A DNA stretch of 64,000 nucleotides, taken from assembly GCA_902622705.1 (NCBI GenBank), contig CACNQT010000002.1, forward strand, positions 62,001 through 126,000, read 5' to 3'. A program made the translations under genes and the position numbers. Shown here piece after piece: positions 31,133 to 41,749 of this stretch. Positions within the stretch are counted from its first letter, which is position 1. The number at the start of each line of letters is the position of its first letter. Source of the DNA: an uncultured Prochlorococcus sp. GTDB taxonomy: Bacteria > Cyanobacteriota > Cyanobacteriia > PCC-6307 > Cyanobiaceae. The notes below the pieces were generated by a model that saw only the letters and a list, made by a program, of their open reading frames with translations, had not been told where the DNA came from and did not search any database.

Positions 31133-32362
31133 TTATTTTGAATTAATGGCTAATAATGCAGCACCAAACGAAGCAGTTTTATTACATGAAACTATTGGTA
31201 TATTTATAATTTTTTCTCTTATTTTCCTCCACTGAGGGTTTTTTGCACCTCCACCAATAGTAATAATTTTTTTTGGGAGCGAACCAGTCAGTTCGCGTAG
31301 TTTTTCCCATCCTTTCAGTTCAATTTTAGCTAGTCCTTCGAATAGTGCATGTAAATAAAGTGAGTCGCTTACCGGTCTAGGACCAAGAATCGGCTCTAAA
31401 TTAGAATTATTTATAGGAAATCTCTCTCCCTTACTATTTAGAGGTAAAAGATTTAAAGAAGTACTTTTCGATGGATTTATTTGGCGACTTAGTTCTTTGA
31501 TTTCTAAATCAGAAAAGAATTTAGATAAGATACCGCATCCTGCGTTTGATGCGCCTCCACAGATCCAATCGCCACTGACTCTATGTGTTGTGATTCCTTG
31601 TTCTTTTACTGGCTTATCAATAATTTTTTTAACTACAATAGTTGTTCCTAAAACTGTCAGACCATCTTCTTTCCCCAAACTTGCCGCTATTAAACTTGCA
31701 TTAGAATCAGTGGTACCTGAGATTAATATTAATTTTTTATTCAAGTTAAGTCTTTTTGCTAAATCTGAATTAACTTGTCCAATAATTTTTCCACTTTTTA
31801 TTATTTCAGGCAAGCATTTTTGCCATGAAGTATTCAGAAAGCTTATTGGCCAAGATCCTTTTTTTATATCCCATCCAAGTTTGAGATTATTGCCTTCTTC
31901 TCCATAAGTCCAATCTTTTAAAAACCAGCCAGTTATCCAATCAGATTGATGTCTTAAAAGTATATTTGTCCCATATTTATCTATTAGATTCAGTGCTTTG
32001 GCAAGACTACTGTATGGAGTTTGTAAATGATCTTCTCCAGAAGTTAACGATTCAATAAGGATCTTATTTTCATTACATGCTTGGTTATATGGTATTGCTT
32101 TTCCCATCGGCTTCCCTTTTAAATTGGCTGCTATCAAAGTTCCTGAGGTCCCTGATATAGCTAATTTATTAAGGTTACTTTTCACCTCAAGAGGTATACT
32201 TTCTAAAAGTTTTTCACAGGAGTTGATCCAAGAATTTGGATTTTTAAAACTGTATAGATAAGGAACTGAATTTGAATATACCAATTCCTTATGAAGATCA
32301 ATTATAGATATTCTTACACCACTGGTTCCAAAATCTAACCCTCCATAGAAATTATCAGGCAT
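31133..32362 (-). CDS. FGGY-family carbohydrate kinase
   Basis: GLDFGTSGVRISI, ISGTSGTLIA, SGTTDSNASLIAASLG, IGGGAKNPQWRKI. Confidence 0.88.
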   Translation of the reverse strand: MPDNFYGGLDFGTSGVRISIIDLHKELVYSNSVPYLYSFKNPNSWINSCEKLLESIPLEVKSNLNKLAISGTSGTLIAANLKGKPMGKAIPYNQACNENKILIESLTSGEDHLQTPYSSLAKALNLIDKYGTNILLRHQSDWITGWFLKDWTYGEEGNNLKLGWDIKKGSWPISFLNTSWQKCLPEIIKSGKIIGQVNSDLAKRLNLNKKLILISGTTDSNASLIAASLGKEDGLTVLGTTIVVKKIIDKPVKEQGITTHRVSGDWICGGASNAGCGILSKFFSDLEIKELSRQINPSKSTSLNLLPLNSKGERFPINNSNLEPILGPRPVSDSLYLHALFEGLAKIELKGWEKLRELTGSLPKKIITIGGGAKNPQWRKIREKIINIPIVSCNKTASFGAALLAINSK

Positions 32363-32371
32363 GGAGTAAAT

Positions 32372-33616
32372 TTATTTCAATAACATTTTAGATGCCTTTA
32401 CTAATTGTTCTGCTTTTTCTTCAACATTTTCCCAAGGGAGCTCAAGATCTCTTCTGCCAAAATGTCCGTAGGATGCCGTCTTTCTAAAAAAATTCCCACC
32501 CCTTTTTTTTGGTAGATTTATTAAGTTAAATTCTTTAATTATTGCTGCAGGTCTTAAATCAAAGTGCTCTTCAATAATTTCAGTCAAATTAGCTTGTGAA
32601 ATAACACCAGTATCAAAAGTTTCAATGAGAATGGAAATAGGCTTTGCAACTCCAATTGCATAACTTAATTGTACTTCAGCCTTTTTTGCTAATTTTGCCT
32701 TAACAATACTTTTAGCTACGTAACGTGCGGCATAAGCAGCTGATCTATCCACTTTTGTGGGATCTTTTCCCGAAAATGCGCCACCTCCGTGTCTTGCATA
32801 TCCTCCATAAGTATCTACAATAATTTTTCTGCCAGTAAGGCCTGCATCTCCCTGAGGACCTCCTATGACAAATTTACCTGTGGGATTCACTAGAAATCTT
32901 GTTTTGTGAAGGTCTGGTTTGATTTCTAAATCTTCAGTGGCAGGCATAACAACATTTGTCCATAAATCCTCTTTTATTCTTTGACGAATTTCTCCTTCAT
33001 CTTTTATCCCATCAATCTCAGGATTATGTTGAGTAGAAATTAAAATGGTGTTAATTGCAACTGGCACCCCTTTTTTGTAATCAATGCTTACTTGAGTTTT
33101 ACCATCAGGGAGGAGATAATTAAGGACTTTTTCATGTCTTACTTTGGCAAGTTGAATGGCTAATCTATGAGCCAAGCTAATTGGTAAAGGCATCAATTCA
33201 GGAGTTTCATCGCATGCATATCCAAACATTATTCCTTGATCACCAGCCCCGGTATTGTTTTCCAAATCATTATTAATATCGTCAGCTTCGTTAACTCCTT
33301 GTGAAATATCTGGTGATTGCTCGTCAAGGGCTACTAATACAGCACAGCTATTTGCGTCAAAGCCCCCCGCTTTATGGTCTTCATATCCAATTTCTTTAAT
33401 AACATTTCTAACTAATTTTATATAATCAACTTTTGCTTTTGAAGTTATTTCTCCAGTAAGTAAACAAAGACCAGTATTTACTACAGTTTCACAAGCAACT
33501 CTGCTTTCTGGATCTTCCGTCAATAAAGCATCTAAGACAGCGTCACTTATTTGATCACATATTTTGTCAGGATGACCTTCAGTTACAGATTCAGAAGTGA
33601 ATATGAAATCACTCAT
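32372..33616 (-). CDS. metK: S-adenosylmethionine synthetase
   Basis: [59 protein letters not shown]. Confidence 0.97.
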   Translation of the reverse strand: MSDFIFTSESVTEGHPDKICDQISDAVLDALLTEDPESRVACETVVNTGLCLLTGEITSKAKVDYIKLVRNVIKEIGYEDHKAGGFDANSCAVLVALDEQSPDISQGVNEADDINNDLENNTGAGDQGIMFGYACDETPELMPLPISLAHRLAIQLAKVRHEKVLNYLLPDGKTQVSIDYKKGVPVAINTILISTQHNPEIDGIKDEGEIRQRIKEDLWTNVVMPATEDLEIKPDLHKTRFLVNPTGKFVIGGPQGDAGLTGRKIIVDTYGGYARHGGGAFSGKDPTKVDRSAAYAARYVAKSIVKAKLAKKAEVQLSYAIGVAKPISILIETFDTGVISQANLTEIIEEHFDLRPAAIIKEFNLINLPKKRGGNFFRKTASYGHFGRRDLELPWENVEEKAEQLVKASKMLLK

Positions 33617-33748
33617 TTAAATATAATTGCGTAAGATTAAGGATAATCCTAATTTAGATTGTGATTACTAATCAATAATTGTAAATTAAAATATTCAATA
33701 AGATAATTAGCTCTGATTTTGGGATATTCCTGCTCAAAAAAAGTAGGT

Positions 33749-34849
33749 TTAGACTGTTTCAGATGAAGCTACAGGTATTTCTTCATTTTCGTCAGTTTGC
33801 TCAAATAACATTTGCTTATATTTCGCAGCCATTTCTTCAGCTTTACTAAAAACTTTTTGAGGATCAGTTAGCATATCGCCTGGTTCGGGTTCAAGTGCTT
33901 TTGTAGATAATGAAATTCTTCCTCTTTCCGAATCAAGGTCAATAATCATCACTTTCATTTGGTCATTAACATTTAAAACATTATGAGGGGTCTCGATATG
34001 TTCATGACTGATCTCAGAAATATGCAATAGACCACTAACACCTCCAATATCAATGAAAGCTCCATAAGGTTTAATACCTTTAACAGAACCAACAACAACT
34101 TCGCCTACTTCAAGTCTATTCATTTTTTTCTCAACCAAAGCTCTTCTATGGCTTAGCACTAATCTGTTTCTTTCCTCATCAACTTCAAGAAATTTTAAAG
34201 GTAGGTATTCACCTTCTAGGTCATCTTTAATTTTTCGAGCACTTATGTGAGACCCTGGGATAAAACCTCTCAAGCCTTCCACCCTCACAAGAGCTCCGCC
34301 TCTGTTTGTTGCAAAAACTTCAGAATATATAGTTGCATCTTCTTTTTGTAGTTGTCTAACTCTTTCCCATGCTCTTTGGTATTCAATTCTTCTAATCGAA
34401 AGTGCTAATTGACCATCTTCATTTTCTTCACTCATTATGAAAAATTCTCTGCTTTCCGAAGGTCGTAAAACTTCATTAAGCCCTTCAACTCTATTTATTG
34501 AAACTTCCTGAACAGGCATAAAAGCTGCTGTTTTTGCGCCGATATCTATCATGGCTCCTTTTGGTTCTAGAGCAAAAACAGTCCCTTTTACTAGATCACC
34601 GGGCTTGAAATTATAATCATATTTTCCTAAAAGTGATGCAAATTCTTCTTGTGTAAATCCTGCATTATCAAAGTCAGCATTTGTTCTGCTAGAGGAAGAA
34701 TCAGCCGAAGGAATATCATTCTTTTCGAATGATAAATTTTCTTCATTTTGGGATACTGAATTATTATCTAATTCAGACAAATTTTTAATTTCTTTATCTT
34801 CGGAAAGTTCTTTTATGGTTTGGGAAGAATTTTCGTTCATTTTTTGCAT
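33749..34849 (-). CDS. rpsA: 30S ribosomal protein S1
   Basis: Three S1 RNA-binding repeats (e.g. GSVKGIKPYGAFIDIGGVSGLLHISEISHEH). Confidence 0.94.
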   Translation of the reverse strand: MQKMNENSSQTIKELSEDKEIKNLSELDNNSVSQNEENLSFEKNDIPSADSSSSRTNADFDNAGFTQEEFASLLGKYDYNFKPGDLVKGTVFALEPKGAMIDIGAKTAAFMPVQEVSINRVEGLNEVLRPSESREFFIMSEENEDGQLALSIRRIEYQRAWERVRQLQKEDATIYSEVFATNRGGALVRVEGLRGFIPGSHISARKIKDDLEGEYLPLKFLEVDEERNRLVLSHRRALVEKKMNRLEVGEVVVGSVKGIKPYGAFIDIGGVSGLLHISEISHEHIETPHNVLNVNDQMKVMIIDLDSERGRISLSTKALEPEPGDMLTDPQKVFSKAEEMAAKYKQMLFEQTDENEEIPVASSETV

Positions 34850-34948
34850 CGCAGACTACCTAAGGTAGTTAGAAAGGAATGCTACCAGCCTGCATACTAG
34901 TAGCAAAAACATTTGTGTTATGTATTCTACACTTTAGGATGCTGAATT

Positions 34949-35428
34949 TTATAAAATTGAAGCTAATTGGTTTTTTGAACTTCCTTTGAGAGATTCAAGA
35001 GTCGATATAAAATCTTTAACGCCATTAAATTTTCGGTAAACAGAGGCGTATCTTATGTAAGCGACCTCGTTTTCTTTTCTAAGGCTTTTAAGTATTAATT
35101 CTCCAATTTGTGAAGATTTAATGTCTTTATTAGAATCTTGTATGATTAGTGATTCAATTCCATCTACAAAATTAACAATTGCTTCACTAGTGAAGGTAGT
35201 CTTTTCGCAAGCTCTAGATATACCAGTGAATAATTTTTGTTTATCAAATAATTCTCTACTGCCGTCTTTTTTAATAACTGATATTGGCATTGTCTCAACT
35301 CTTTCATAAGTAGTAAATCTAAAACTGCAATTTAAGCATTCTCTTCTTCTTCGGACACTTTTACCACTATCTGCAGATCTTGATTCCAAAACTCTGCTAT
35401 CTGTATTTTGACAGGTTGGACACTGCAT
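34949..35428 (-). CDS. nrdR: Transcriptional repressor NrdR
   Basis: [43 protein letters not shown] zinc ribbon plus ATP-cone. Confidence 0.96.
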   Translation of the reverse strand: MQCPTCQNTDSRVLESRSADSGKSVRRRRECLNCSFRFTTYERVETMPISVIKKDGSRELFDKQKLFTGISRACEKTTFTSEAIVNFVDGIESLIIQDSNKDIKSSQIGELILKSLRKENEVAYIRYASVYRKFNGVKDFISTLESLKGSSKNQLASIL

Positions 35429-35491
35429 ATAGTGAATTAAGGGGAACTTTAACTCTAATAGTAGAGTAATATTTTGATTATGAAAAGTAAA

Positions 35492-35519
35492 AAAAAACCT
35501 CTTGTTAAAGAGGTTTTTT
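35492..35519. terminator. Hairpin terminator between psbT and nrdR
   Basis: A-run, CCTCTT-GTTA-AAGAGG, then TTTTTT. Confidence 0.75.
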
Positions 35520-35527
35520 AAAAAAGA

Positions 35528-35626
35528 TCATTTTCTATCAAATTTAGGGGGATCTCTAAAGGCGACAGCAAAGAATAAAGTGACAACTGCGAGAGTTAAA
35601 ATAAGAACGTAAGCGAAAGCTTCCAT
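35528..35626 (-). CDS. psbT: Photosystem II protein T
   Basis: 32 aa read by hand: [32 protein letters not shown]; downstream of psbB. Confidence 0.97.
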   Translation of the reverse strand: MEAFAYVLILTLAVVTLFFAVAFRDPPKFDRK

Positions 35627-35649
35627 AAGATTAAGTAATAAAGTTTAAT

Positions 35650-37173
35650 TTAAACCCTTCCTGGGATTCTTCTTGTGGTTTCATCACCAAGTTTCTTGAA
35701 TAAACCAAATTCAACTTGGTCCCCAATTTCAGCATCAATTCCAGCAAAGGAATTTCTGTATAGGGTTCTTGAAGCATGCCACCAATGGCCAAACAAGAAT
35801 AGTAATCCGAAACATAAATGTGCATATGTAAACCATGCTCTAGGGGAGCTTCGGAATACCCCATCAGATTTATAGGTTTCTCTGTCGAACTTGAATGCCT
35901 CTCCAAGCTGAGCTTTTCTGGCTAATCTTTTAACTACTGCAGGATCAGTAAATGTTTGCCCATTTAAATCTCCACCATAGATAGTTGCAGTAATGCCAGT
36001 TTGCTCAAACGAATACTTGGCTTCGGCTCTTCTGAATGGAATATCAGCTCTTACATTACCTTCTTTATCTTCAAGTATGACTGGGAAGTTCTCAAAGAAA
36101 TTAGGTATTCTTCTAACTTCTAAATCGTTACCTTCTTTGTCTTGGAAAGTAATGTGACCTTGCCAACCAGTTGGCAATCCATCGCCATTAACCAGAGCTC
36201 CTACTCTGAATAATCCTCCTTTAGCAGGACTGTTGCCAACATAATCGTAGAAAGCTAATTTCTCTGGAATTGATGCATATGCTTCTTCCCTAGTGGCACC
36301 GTCATCAATAGCCGCTTGAACCCTTCTATTAATTTCAGTTTTGAAATAGCCTGAATCCCATTGATATCTGGTAGGACCGAATAATTCTACTGGTGTTGTC
36401 GCAGATCCATACCACATTGTTCCTGCAACGACAAAAGAAACAAAAAGTACTGCAGCTAGAGCGCTTGCGAGAACTCCCTCTAGACTACCAAGTTTTAAGG
36501 CTCTATAAAGTCTTTCTCCAGGTCTATTAGTGATATGAAAAATGCCTCCAATAATACCCATTAGGCCAGCTGCAATATGGTTAGCAACTATTCCTCCAGG
36601 GTTAAATGGATTGAATCCATCTACTCCCCATGATGGAGCTACTGGTTCTACATGGCCAGTTAAACCATAAGGATCAGAGACCCAAATTCCAACGTTTGCG
36701 CAATGAAATGCTCCAAAGCCAAAACATGTAAGTCCAGCTAGAAGAAGATGGATTCCAAAAATTCTTGGAAGATCGAGAGCAGGCTCACCTGTTCTTGAAT
36801 CTTCCCATAAATCTAAATCCCAATATGTCCAGTGCCAGATAGAAGCAAGCATCAATAGTCCACTAAATACTATGTGTGCTGCGGCAACTCCTTCAAAACT
36901 CCAGAATCCAGGATCAACTCCAGTCGCACCAGTTATATCCCATCCGTTCCAACTACTTGTGATACCTAGTCTTGCCATGAATGGCATTACGTACATTCCC
37001 TGTCTCCACATTGGATTGAGAACAGCATCAGAAGGATCAAAAATGGCTAATTCGTATAAAGCCATAGAACCGGCCCAGCCGGCTAATAATGCAGTATGCA
37101 TAAGATGCACAGCAAGTAGTCGACCTGGGTCATTAATAACTACTGTGTGAACTCGATACCAAGGCAATCCCAT
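35650..37173 (-). CDS. psbB: Photosystem II CP47 chlorophyll apoprotein
   Basis: [43 protein letters not shown]. Confidence 0.99.
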   Translation of the reverse strand: MGLPWYRVHTVVINDPGRLLAVHLMHTALLAGWAGSMALYELAIFDPSDAVLNPMWRQGMYVMPFMARLGITSSWNGWDITGATGVDPGFWSFEGVAAAHIVFSGLLMLASIWHWTYWDLDLWEDSRTGEPALDLPRIFGIHLLLAGLTCFGFGAFHCANVGIWVSDPYGLTGHVEPVAPSWGVDGFNPFNPGGIVANHIAAGLMGIIGGIFHITNRPGERLYRALKLGSLEGVLASALAAVLFVSFVVAGTMWYGSATTPVELFGPTRYQWDSGYFKTEINRRVQAAIDDGATREEAYASIPEKLAFYDYVGNSPAKGGLFRVGALVNGDGLPTGWQGHITFQDKEGNDLEVRRIPNFFENFPVILEDKEGNVRADIPFRRAEAKYSFEQTGITATIYGGDLNGQTFTDPAVVKRLARKAQLGEAFKFDRETYKSDGVFRSSPRAWFTYAHLCFGLLFLFGHWWHASRTLYRNSFAGIDAEIGDQVEFGLFKKLGDETTRRIPGRV

Positions 37174-37395
37174 CGGTTAATTTCTAGTAACTATGCTGAA
37201 TAAACAGCTAAACATCACGATAGTAAGGGTTTTTTAGGCTTTGAGGGATTTTTGTAAATAAATTTATTTTCTTGCAAAAATTGGTTAGATCAATTTGTAT
37301 CACTGAAGTTACAAGCAATTTTTGACTAAAAATTGTTAATATTTTGGTCACAATTCTCAAAGTAAAACGCCAAAATAGGAGAAATAACAAAAAAA

Positions 37396-37758
37396 ATGGC
37401 AACTATTAGATTCATTCGTGAAGATTTAGAGGTTCAATGTAATCCTGGTGAAAACTTAAGGGAATTGGTAATGAAGGAGAACTTACAACTTTATGGATTA
37501 AAAGGAATTTTAGGAAATTGTGGGGGTGCAGGTCAGTGTAGTACTTGCTTTGTTTCAGTTGAAGGAGGAAACAAAAATTCTCTAAGCCCTCTTAGCTCTG
37601 CTGAAGAAGAAAAACTTAAAAATAGACCCGAAAATTGGAGACTTGCATGCCAAACATTAATAAAATCTTCTGCAGTAATTTTGACTAAACCACAATCACC
37701 TCCCCCAAATTTAGAAGAACTAAAGAAAATTAGTGAAAGTAAAAAATTACCTCGCTAA
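37396..37758 (+). CDS. 2Fe-2S ferredoxin
   Basis: CGGAGQCSTCFV ... LACQT cluster-binding cysteines. Confidence 0.92.
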   Translation: MATIRFIREDLEVQCNPGENLRELVMKENLQLYGLKGILGNCGGAGQCSTCFVSVEGGNKNSLSPLSSAEEEKLKNRPENWRLACQTLIKSSAVILTKPQSPPPNLEELKKISESKKLPR

Positions 37759-37859
37759 TTGTTTAAGACTGTTAATCAGTTGATAAAAATTGTTTATTTT
37801 CTCACTTTATTTAGAATTATACGTCTATAGTCTTAATTATTAATTGAACTACCAACAAA

Positions 37860-38012
37860 ATGGAAACAACTAATTTTGGATTCGTAGCTAGCCTTTTATT
37901 TGTAGGAGTGCCAACAATATTCCTTATAGGTTTATTTATTTCTACCCAAGACGGTGAAAAATCAAGCTTTTATTCAGACTCTAGTAAAGGTAGGCTTGGC
38001 CCAAAACGCTAA
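37860..38012 (+). CDS. psbM: Photosystem II protein M with C-terminal extension
   Basis: 50 aa read by hand: METTNFGFVASLLFVGVPTIFLIGLFISTQDGEKSSFYSDSSKGRLGPKR; below the ORF-track cutoff. Confidence 0.88.
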   Translation: METTNFGFVASLLFVGVPTIFLIGLFISTQDGEKSSFYSDSSKGRLGPKR

Positions 38013-38023
38013 AACTTTTATAA

Positions 38024-38893
38024 ATGCTCAGCATTTCTGTAAAAGAATTTATTTATTGGAAAAAAAAGCAATTATCCAAAGGAGGAGATCAGCACTCTTT
38101 TGAAGTTTTACTAGACTGCATTGGTGGTATTCCTACTAGTGATTTAAATTTATTGAGTATAAAGAATGAGGGAATTTTATATTTAAAAAAAAATTTAGAA
38201 CATTTAGAGTCAATCTGGGAAGACCATTTATTCAATTCTTTGCCCATACAATATCTTTCTGGAATGACATTTTGGAGGGATTTGAAACTAAAAGTCACCG
38301 ATAAAGTGCTTATTCCCAGACCGGAGACTGAGCTTATAATTGATATCGTCTTCAAGATATTTGGAAAGCAATCACAAAAATTAATTTTTGCTGAATTAGG
38401 AACTGGATCAGGAGCTATTAGTATTGCTTTGGCATTAGCTTATCCATTTTGGGATGGAATAGCAACTGATATTGATCAAGAAGCATTAGACATAGCAACT
38501 GAAAATTATATAAATTGTTCTAAACAAACAAATCTAAAATTTTATTGCGGGCATTGGTGGACTCCTCTGGAGAATTTTAAAGGAAAATTAGATCTCGCTA
38601 TTTCGAATCCTCCCTATATTCCTAAAGATACTTATGAAAAATTACCCAAAGAAGTTAAAAATTTTGAGCCAGAAATCGCTTTATTAGGAGGGGAAGATGG
38701 CTTGAAACATATAAGGGAAATAATTCAAAAAGCACCGTTATTCTTAAAAGAAAAGGGATGGCTAATTTTGGAGAATCATTTTGATCAAGGCGAAAAAGTA
38801 AAGCAACTATTAATTAAAAGTAAATTTAAGTCAGTAGAAATTGTGAATGATCTTTCGGGTGTTGGTAGGTTTACTATTGGAAGATATAAATAA
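38024..38893 (+). CDS. prmC: Release factor glutamine methyltransferase (HemK/PrmC)
   Basis: IPRPETELI, AELGTGSGAISIALA, ISNPPYIP motifs. Confidence 0.95.
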   Translation: MLSISVKEFIYWKKKQLSKGGDQHSFEVLLDCIGGIPTSDLNLLSIKNEGILYLKKNLEHLESIWEDHLFNSLPIQYLSGMTFWRDLKLKVTDKVLIPRPETELIIDIVFKIFGKQSQKLIFAELGTGSGAISIALALAYPFWDGIATDIDQEALDIATENYINCSKQTNLKFYCGHWWTPLENFKGKLDLAISNPPYIPKDTYEKLPKEVKNFEPEIALLGGEDGLKHIREIIQKAPLFLKEKGWLILENHFDQGEKVKQLLIKSKFKSVEIVNDLSGVGRFTIGRYK

Positions 38894-38912
38894 ATTATTT
38901 GTAATAATCTAA

Positions 38913-39494
38913 ATGAATTTAATAAACTGCAAATCAGCTTTGAAGACGCTTAGAAGTGGTTTACCTATAATTTTCCCGACGGACACATTACCAGCAATTG
39001 GATGCTTGCCAAAATTTTCAGAAATTATTTATCAATTTAAAAAAAGAGATAGAAATAAACCTCTTATCCTTATGGGATCAAAATATATACAAATAATGGA
39101 TTATGTTCACGAATCAGCTAAGGAAGATTTCGAAAAAATAGCTTCAAAATATTGGCCTGGAGCTCTGACAATAGTTATCCCTGCTTCAGAAGAGCAGAAT
39201 GAATTGCTTACGAGTAAAGATCATACTCTTGGTTTAAGAATCCCAAATTCATCTATTGCTCAATCTCTAATACAAGAAACAGGTCCATTGCTAACCTCAA
39301 GTGCAAATATTTCAGGCTTTACAGGATCAATTGCAGCTGAAGGTATTGCTTTAGATTTCCCTTCTTTAGAAATTCTGGGACCTATTCCATGGGGAAAAAG
39401 TAGTGGGAAAGCTAGTACCATAATATCTTGGAAGAAGATTGGCGATTGGAAGCTGATTAGAGAGGGTGAAGTTTTTGTTAAGGAATTACATTAA
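38913..39494 (+). CDS. Sua5/YciO/YrdC-type L-threonylcarbamoyladenylate synthase
   Basis: FPTDTLPAIGCL, KRDRNKPLILMG, WPGALTIVIPA, LTSSANISG. Confidence 0.92.
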   Translation: MNLINCKSALKTLRSGLPIIFPTDTLPAIGCLPKFSEIIYQFKKRDRNKPLILMGSKYIQIMDYVHESAKEDFEKIASKYWPGALTIVIPASEEQNELLTSKDHTLGLRIPNSSIAQSLIQETGPLLTSSANISGFTGSIAAEGIALDFPSLEILGPIPWGKSSGKASTIISWKKIGDWKLIREGEVFVKELH

Positions 39495-39661
39495 TGTTTT
39501 TATTATTGTTTTTTGTTTTGTTAATTCAATTTTTTACTTATTGGATATTTGAACCTCTAGCATCTTTTATAGAGTATGTTCTTGAAATAAGGTTATTTCC
39601 TGTTCTTGCTCTAATAAGTTTGATTCTTTTATTTTCAACAAGAAATATTAATAAGAATTAA
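39494..39661 (+). CDS. Small membrane protein
   Basis: 55 aa: MFLLLFFVLLIQFFTYWIFEPLASFIEYVLEIRLFPVLALISLILLFSTRNINKN; start overlaps the stop of the upstream gene (TTAATG). Confidence 0.6.
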   Translation: MFLLLFFVLLIQFFTYWIFEPLASFIEYVLEIRLFPVLALISLILLFSTRNINKN

Positions 39662-39673
39662 CTAAAACCAAAA

Positions 39674-39745
39674 TGCCGGCTAACAGATTTGAACTGATGA
39701 CCTTCGCTTTACAAAAGCGCTGCTCTACCGCTGAGCTAAGCCGGC
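39674..39745 (-). tRNA. trnT: tRNA-Thr (TGT)
   Basis: GCCGGCTTAGCTCAGCGGTAGAGCAGCGCTTTTGTAAAGCGAAGGTCATCAGTTCAAATCTGTTAGCCGGCA; 72 nt cloverleaf. Confidence 0.96.
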
Positions 39746-39813
39746 AATCTTACCATTTTACATTTACAGAGGATCATTTATCATTTTTTTTAGGTTTTTT
39801 TTTAAATTTATTA

Positions 39814-40146
39814 CTATTTGATATCTTTGTTTGTTTGATCAGATTTATCAGTTTTTTTAAATTTTATTTCTCCTGAAATAGTTCTTTTGATTGGTAAATT
39901 AGCAACTAGTGCGGTCATTCTATCTTCTGTTTCTAAACTAACTGCGACTTCTTCAAAATCAATCTCAACATATTTAGCAACAACATCAAGAATTTCTTTC
40001 CTCATTTTATCCAAAAGATCAGTGGATAAAGAGCTCATATCTACTCGGTCATGAGCCAATACAAGCTGTAATCTTTCTCTAGCCATATTTGCACTAGCAG
40101 TTTCTCTACCTAGTAACTTGTTTATCAAATCTCTTAGAGTCATCAT
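39814..40146 (-). CDS. minE: Cell division topological specificity factor MinE
   Basis: [21 protein letters not shown]; adjacent to minD. Confidence 0.95.
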   Translation of the reverse strand: MMTLRDLINKLLGRETASANMARERLQLVLAHDRVDMSSLSTDLLDKMRKEILDVVAKYVEIDFEEVAVSLETEDRMTALVANLPIKRTISGEIKFKKTDKSDQTNKDIK

Positions 40147-40147
40147 T

Positions 40148-40963
40148 TTAAAAAACCTTTGTTTGCATTAATCTCATGAATTTATCTCTAAGGCTTTTAC
40201 CTTCTTTTTTTGGGTCAATAATTGGTACATCCTTTCCTGTGAGTCTTTGAGAAACATTCAGATAGCATTTTTTTGCAGGAGATCTAGTTTCTGTAAGTGT
40301 TAGTGGCTCTCCTCTATTTGTACTTATTATTACTTGTTCATCTTCTAAAACAATACCTAATAAAGGTAAAGATAGAATCCCTTGAACATCTTCAATAGAT
40401 AGCATTTCTTGACTAGCCATCATATTAGGGCGAACTCTATTGATAACAAGTTGAATAGGTTTTATATCAGATGTATTAAGAATACCTATTACCCTGTCAG
40501 CATCTCGTACTGCAGATAATTCTGGGTTAGTTACAACAATAGCTTCTTCACAAGCTGCAAGTGCATTTTTAAAACCATCCTCTACTCCAGCAGGGCAATC
40601 TACTAAAACAAAATCAAATTTTTCACTTAGAAGCTCACTAATTTTTTTCATATCTTCTGGCTTCATCCAATCAAGCATCCTGGGATCTCCAGCAGGTAAA
40701 AGAGCTAAATTAGGTTCCTTTTTATGTCTGACCAATGCTTGGTCAAGACGACAATTTTTGTCCAGAACATCTTGAGCAGTATATACAATGCGATTTTCTA
40801 ATCCCAGGAGAAGATCTAAATTTCTTAAGCCAAAATCAGCATCTAGTACAGCCGTGGTTGCTCCACTGTTGGCAAGTGCTATGCCTAGGTTTGCAGTTAA
40901 AGTGGTTTTACCAACTCCACCCTTACCTGAACAAATTAATATTGTGCGAGTATTTTCCGCCAC
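40148..40963 (-). CDS. minD: Septum site-determining ATPase MinD
   Basis: [17 protein letters not shown] deviant Walker A. Confidence 0.98.
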   Translation of the reverse strand: MAENTRTILICSGKGGVGKTTLTANLGIALANSGATTAVLDADFGLRNLDLLLGLENRIVYTAQDVLDKNCRLDQALVRHKKEPNLALLPAGDPRMLDWMKPEDMKKISELLSEKFDFVLVDCPAGVEDGFKNALAACEEAIVVTNPELSAVRDADRVIGILNTSDIKPIQLVINRVRPNMMASQEMLSIEDVQGILSLPLLGIVLEDEQVIISTNRGEPLTLTETRSPAKKCYLNVSQRLTGKDVPIIDPKKEGKSLRDKFMRLMQTKVF

Positions 40964-41076
40964 GAAGTTTAAGGATTTTTCAAATGATAAGGCTCCATTT
41001 AAGAAAGTTAAATATTTTAAAGATTAAGTAATTCTTAAATTTATCAAGTTTGAATAAATTTATTTCAAATGATTGA

Positions 41077-41739
41077 TTAATTTATTGTTTCTATTAAGTG
41101 AGGTTTGATAATTATTGTTTGTTTGTCTATTAAGGCAATTTCAGGATAATAATTGCGGGGCTTTTCTTTTGGTCCAATAGCTATCACATCAGCAATTCTT
41201 AACTGTAAAGGGTTTAAATAAAGTGATGCTATAGAGGCATTATTATTTCCAGCATTCCCTGCGAAAGCAATCCCTAATAGTTTGCCCCAAACATAAATAT
41301 TTTTCTTAGCAGAAATTATAGCTCCGGGATTAACGTCTCCAATAATGCATAGGTTCCCATTTGAAGATATTCTGTTGCCTGATCTAACTGTTCCCTCATG
41401 GAGTATATCGTCCTTCTCTATTGAATTGTATAAAAGTATCTTATTTTTAACCTCTTCCTCTTTGAGAAAGGTTGAATTTATTCTTAAAGACTTTCCCGCT
41501 AAAATTGTATTTCTGTCATTTGAGTAAATGCATATAGAAAAAACATTATGATTTTCCATATGATTTTTTAATTTTGATAATTTATGAACACTTATTGACT
41601 CGTTGATTGCAAAAATTTTTGCTTCCACAGGTCCTTTTATGGGAAAAAGTTTTCTAAAAGTTTCATGGATATTATCCAAATCTTCTAAAGAAAAAATTTC
41701 AAAATAATTACTTCTAGAATTATTTAAAAAAATGTTCAT
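41077..41739 (-). CDS. minC: Septum site-determining protein MinC
   Basis: GTVRSGNRISSNGNLCIIGDVNPGAIISAKKNIYVWGKLLGIAFAGNAGNNNASI; minCDE order. Confidence 0.92.
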   Translation of the reverse strand: MNIFLNNSRSNYFEIFSLEDLDNIHETFRKLFPIKGPVEAKIFAINESISVHKLSKLKNHMENHNVFSICIYSNDRNTILAGKSLRINSTFLKEEEVKNKILLYNSIEKDDILHEGTVRSGNRISSNGNLCIIGDVNPGAIISAKKNIYVWGKLLGIAFAGNAGNNNASIASLYLNPLQLRIADVIAIGPKEKPRNYYPEIALIDKQTIIIKPHLIETIN

Positions 41740-41749
41740 TGAATTTAAT

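Noticed and set aside
33640-33650. AGGATAATCCT near-palindrome upstream of metK, considered as riboswitch part
   Set aside because: Too short, and I could not build a SAM-riboswitch-like fold from the flanking sequence.
35631-37150. ORFs 35631 (-), 35675 (+) and 36872 (+) within psbB
   Set aside because: Alternative-frame or antisense shadows of the very conserved CP47 gene.
37208-37402. 64 aa minus-strand ORF upstream of psbB/ferredoxin
   Set aside because: Lies in the divergent promoter region; low-complexity hydrophobic translation with no support.
39673-39876. ORF 39673..39876 (+)
   Set aside because: Its 5' part is the antisense of tRNA-Thr and the rest runs into antisense minE.
40735-41031. 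Two overlapping plus-strand ORFs antisense to minD
   Set aside because: Shadow ORFs opposite a strongly conserved gene; no motif.
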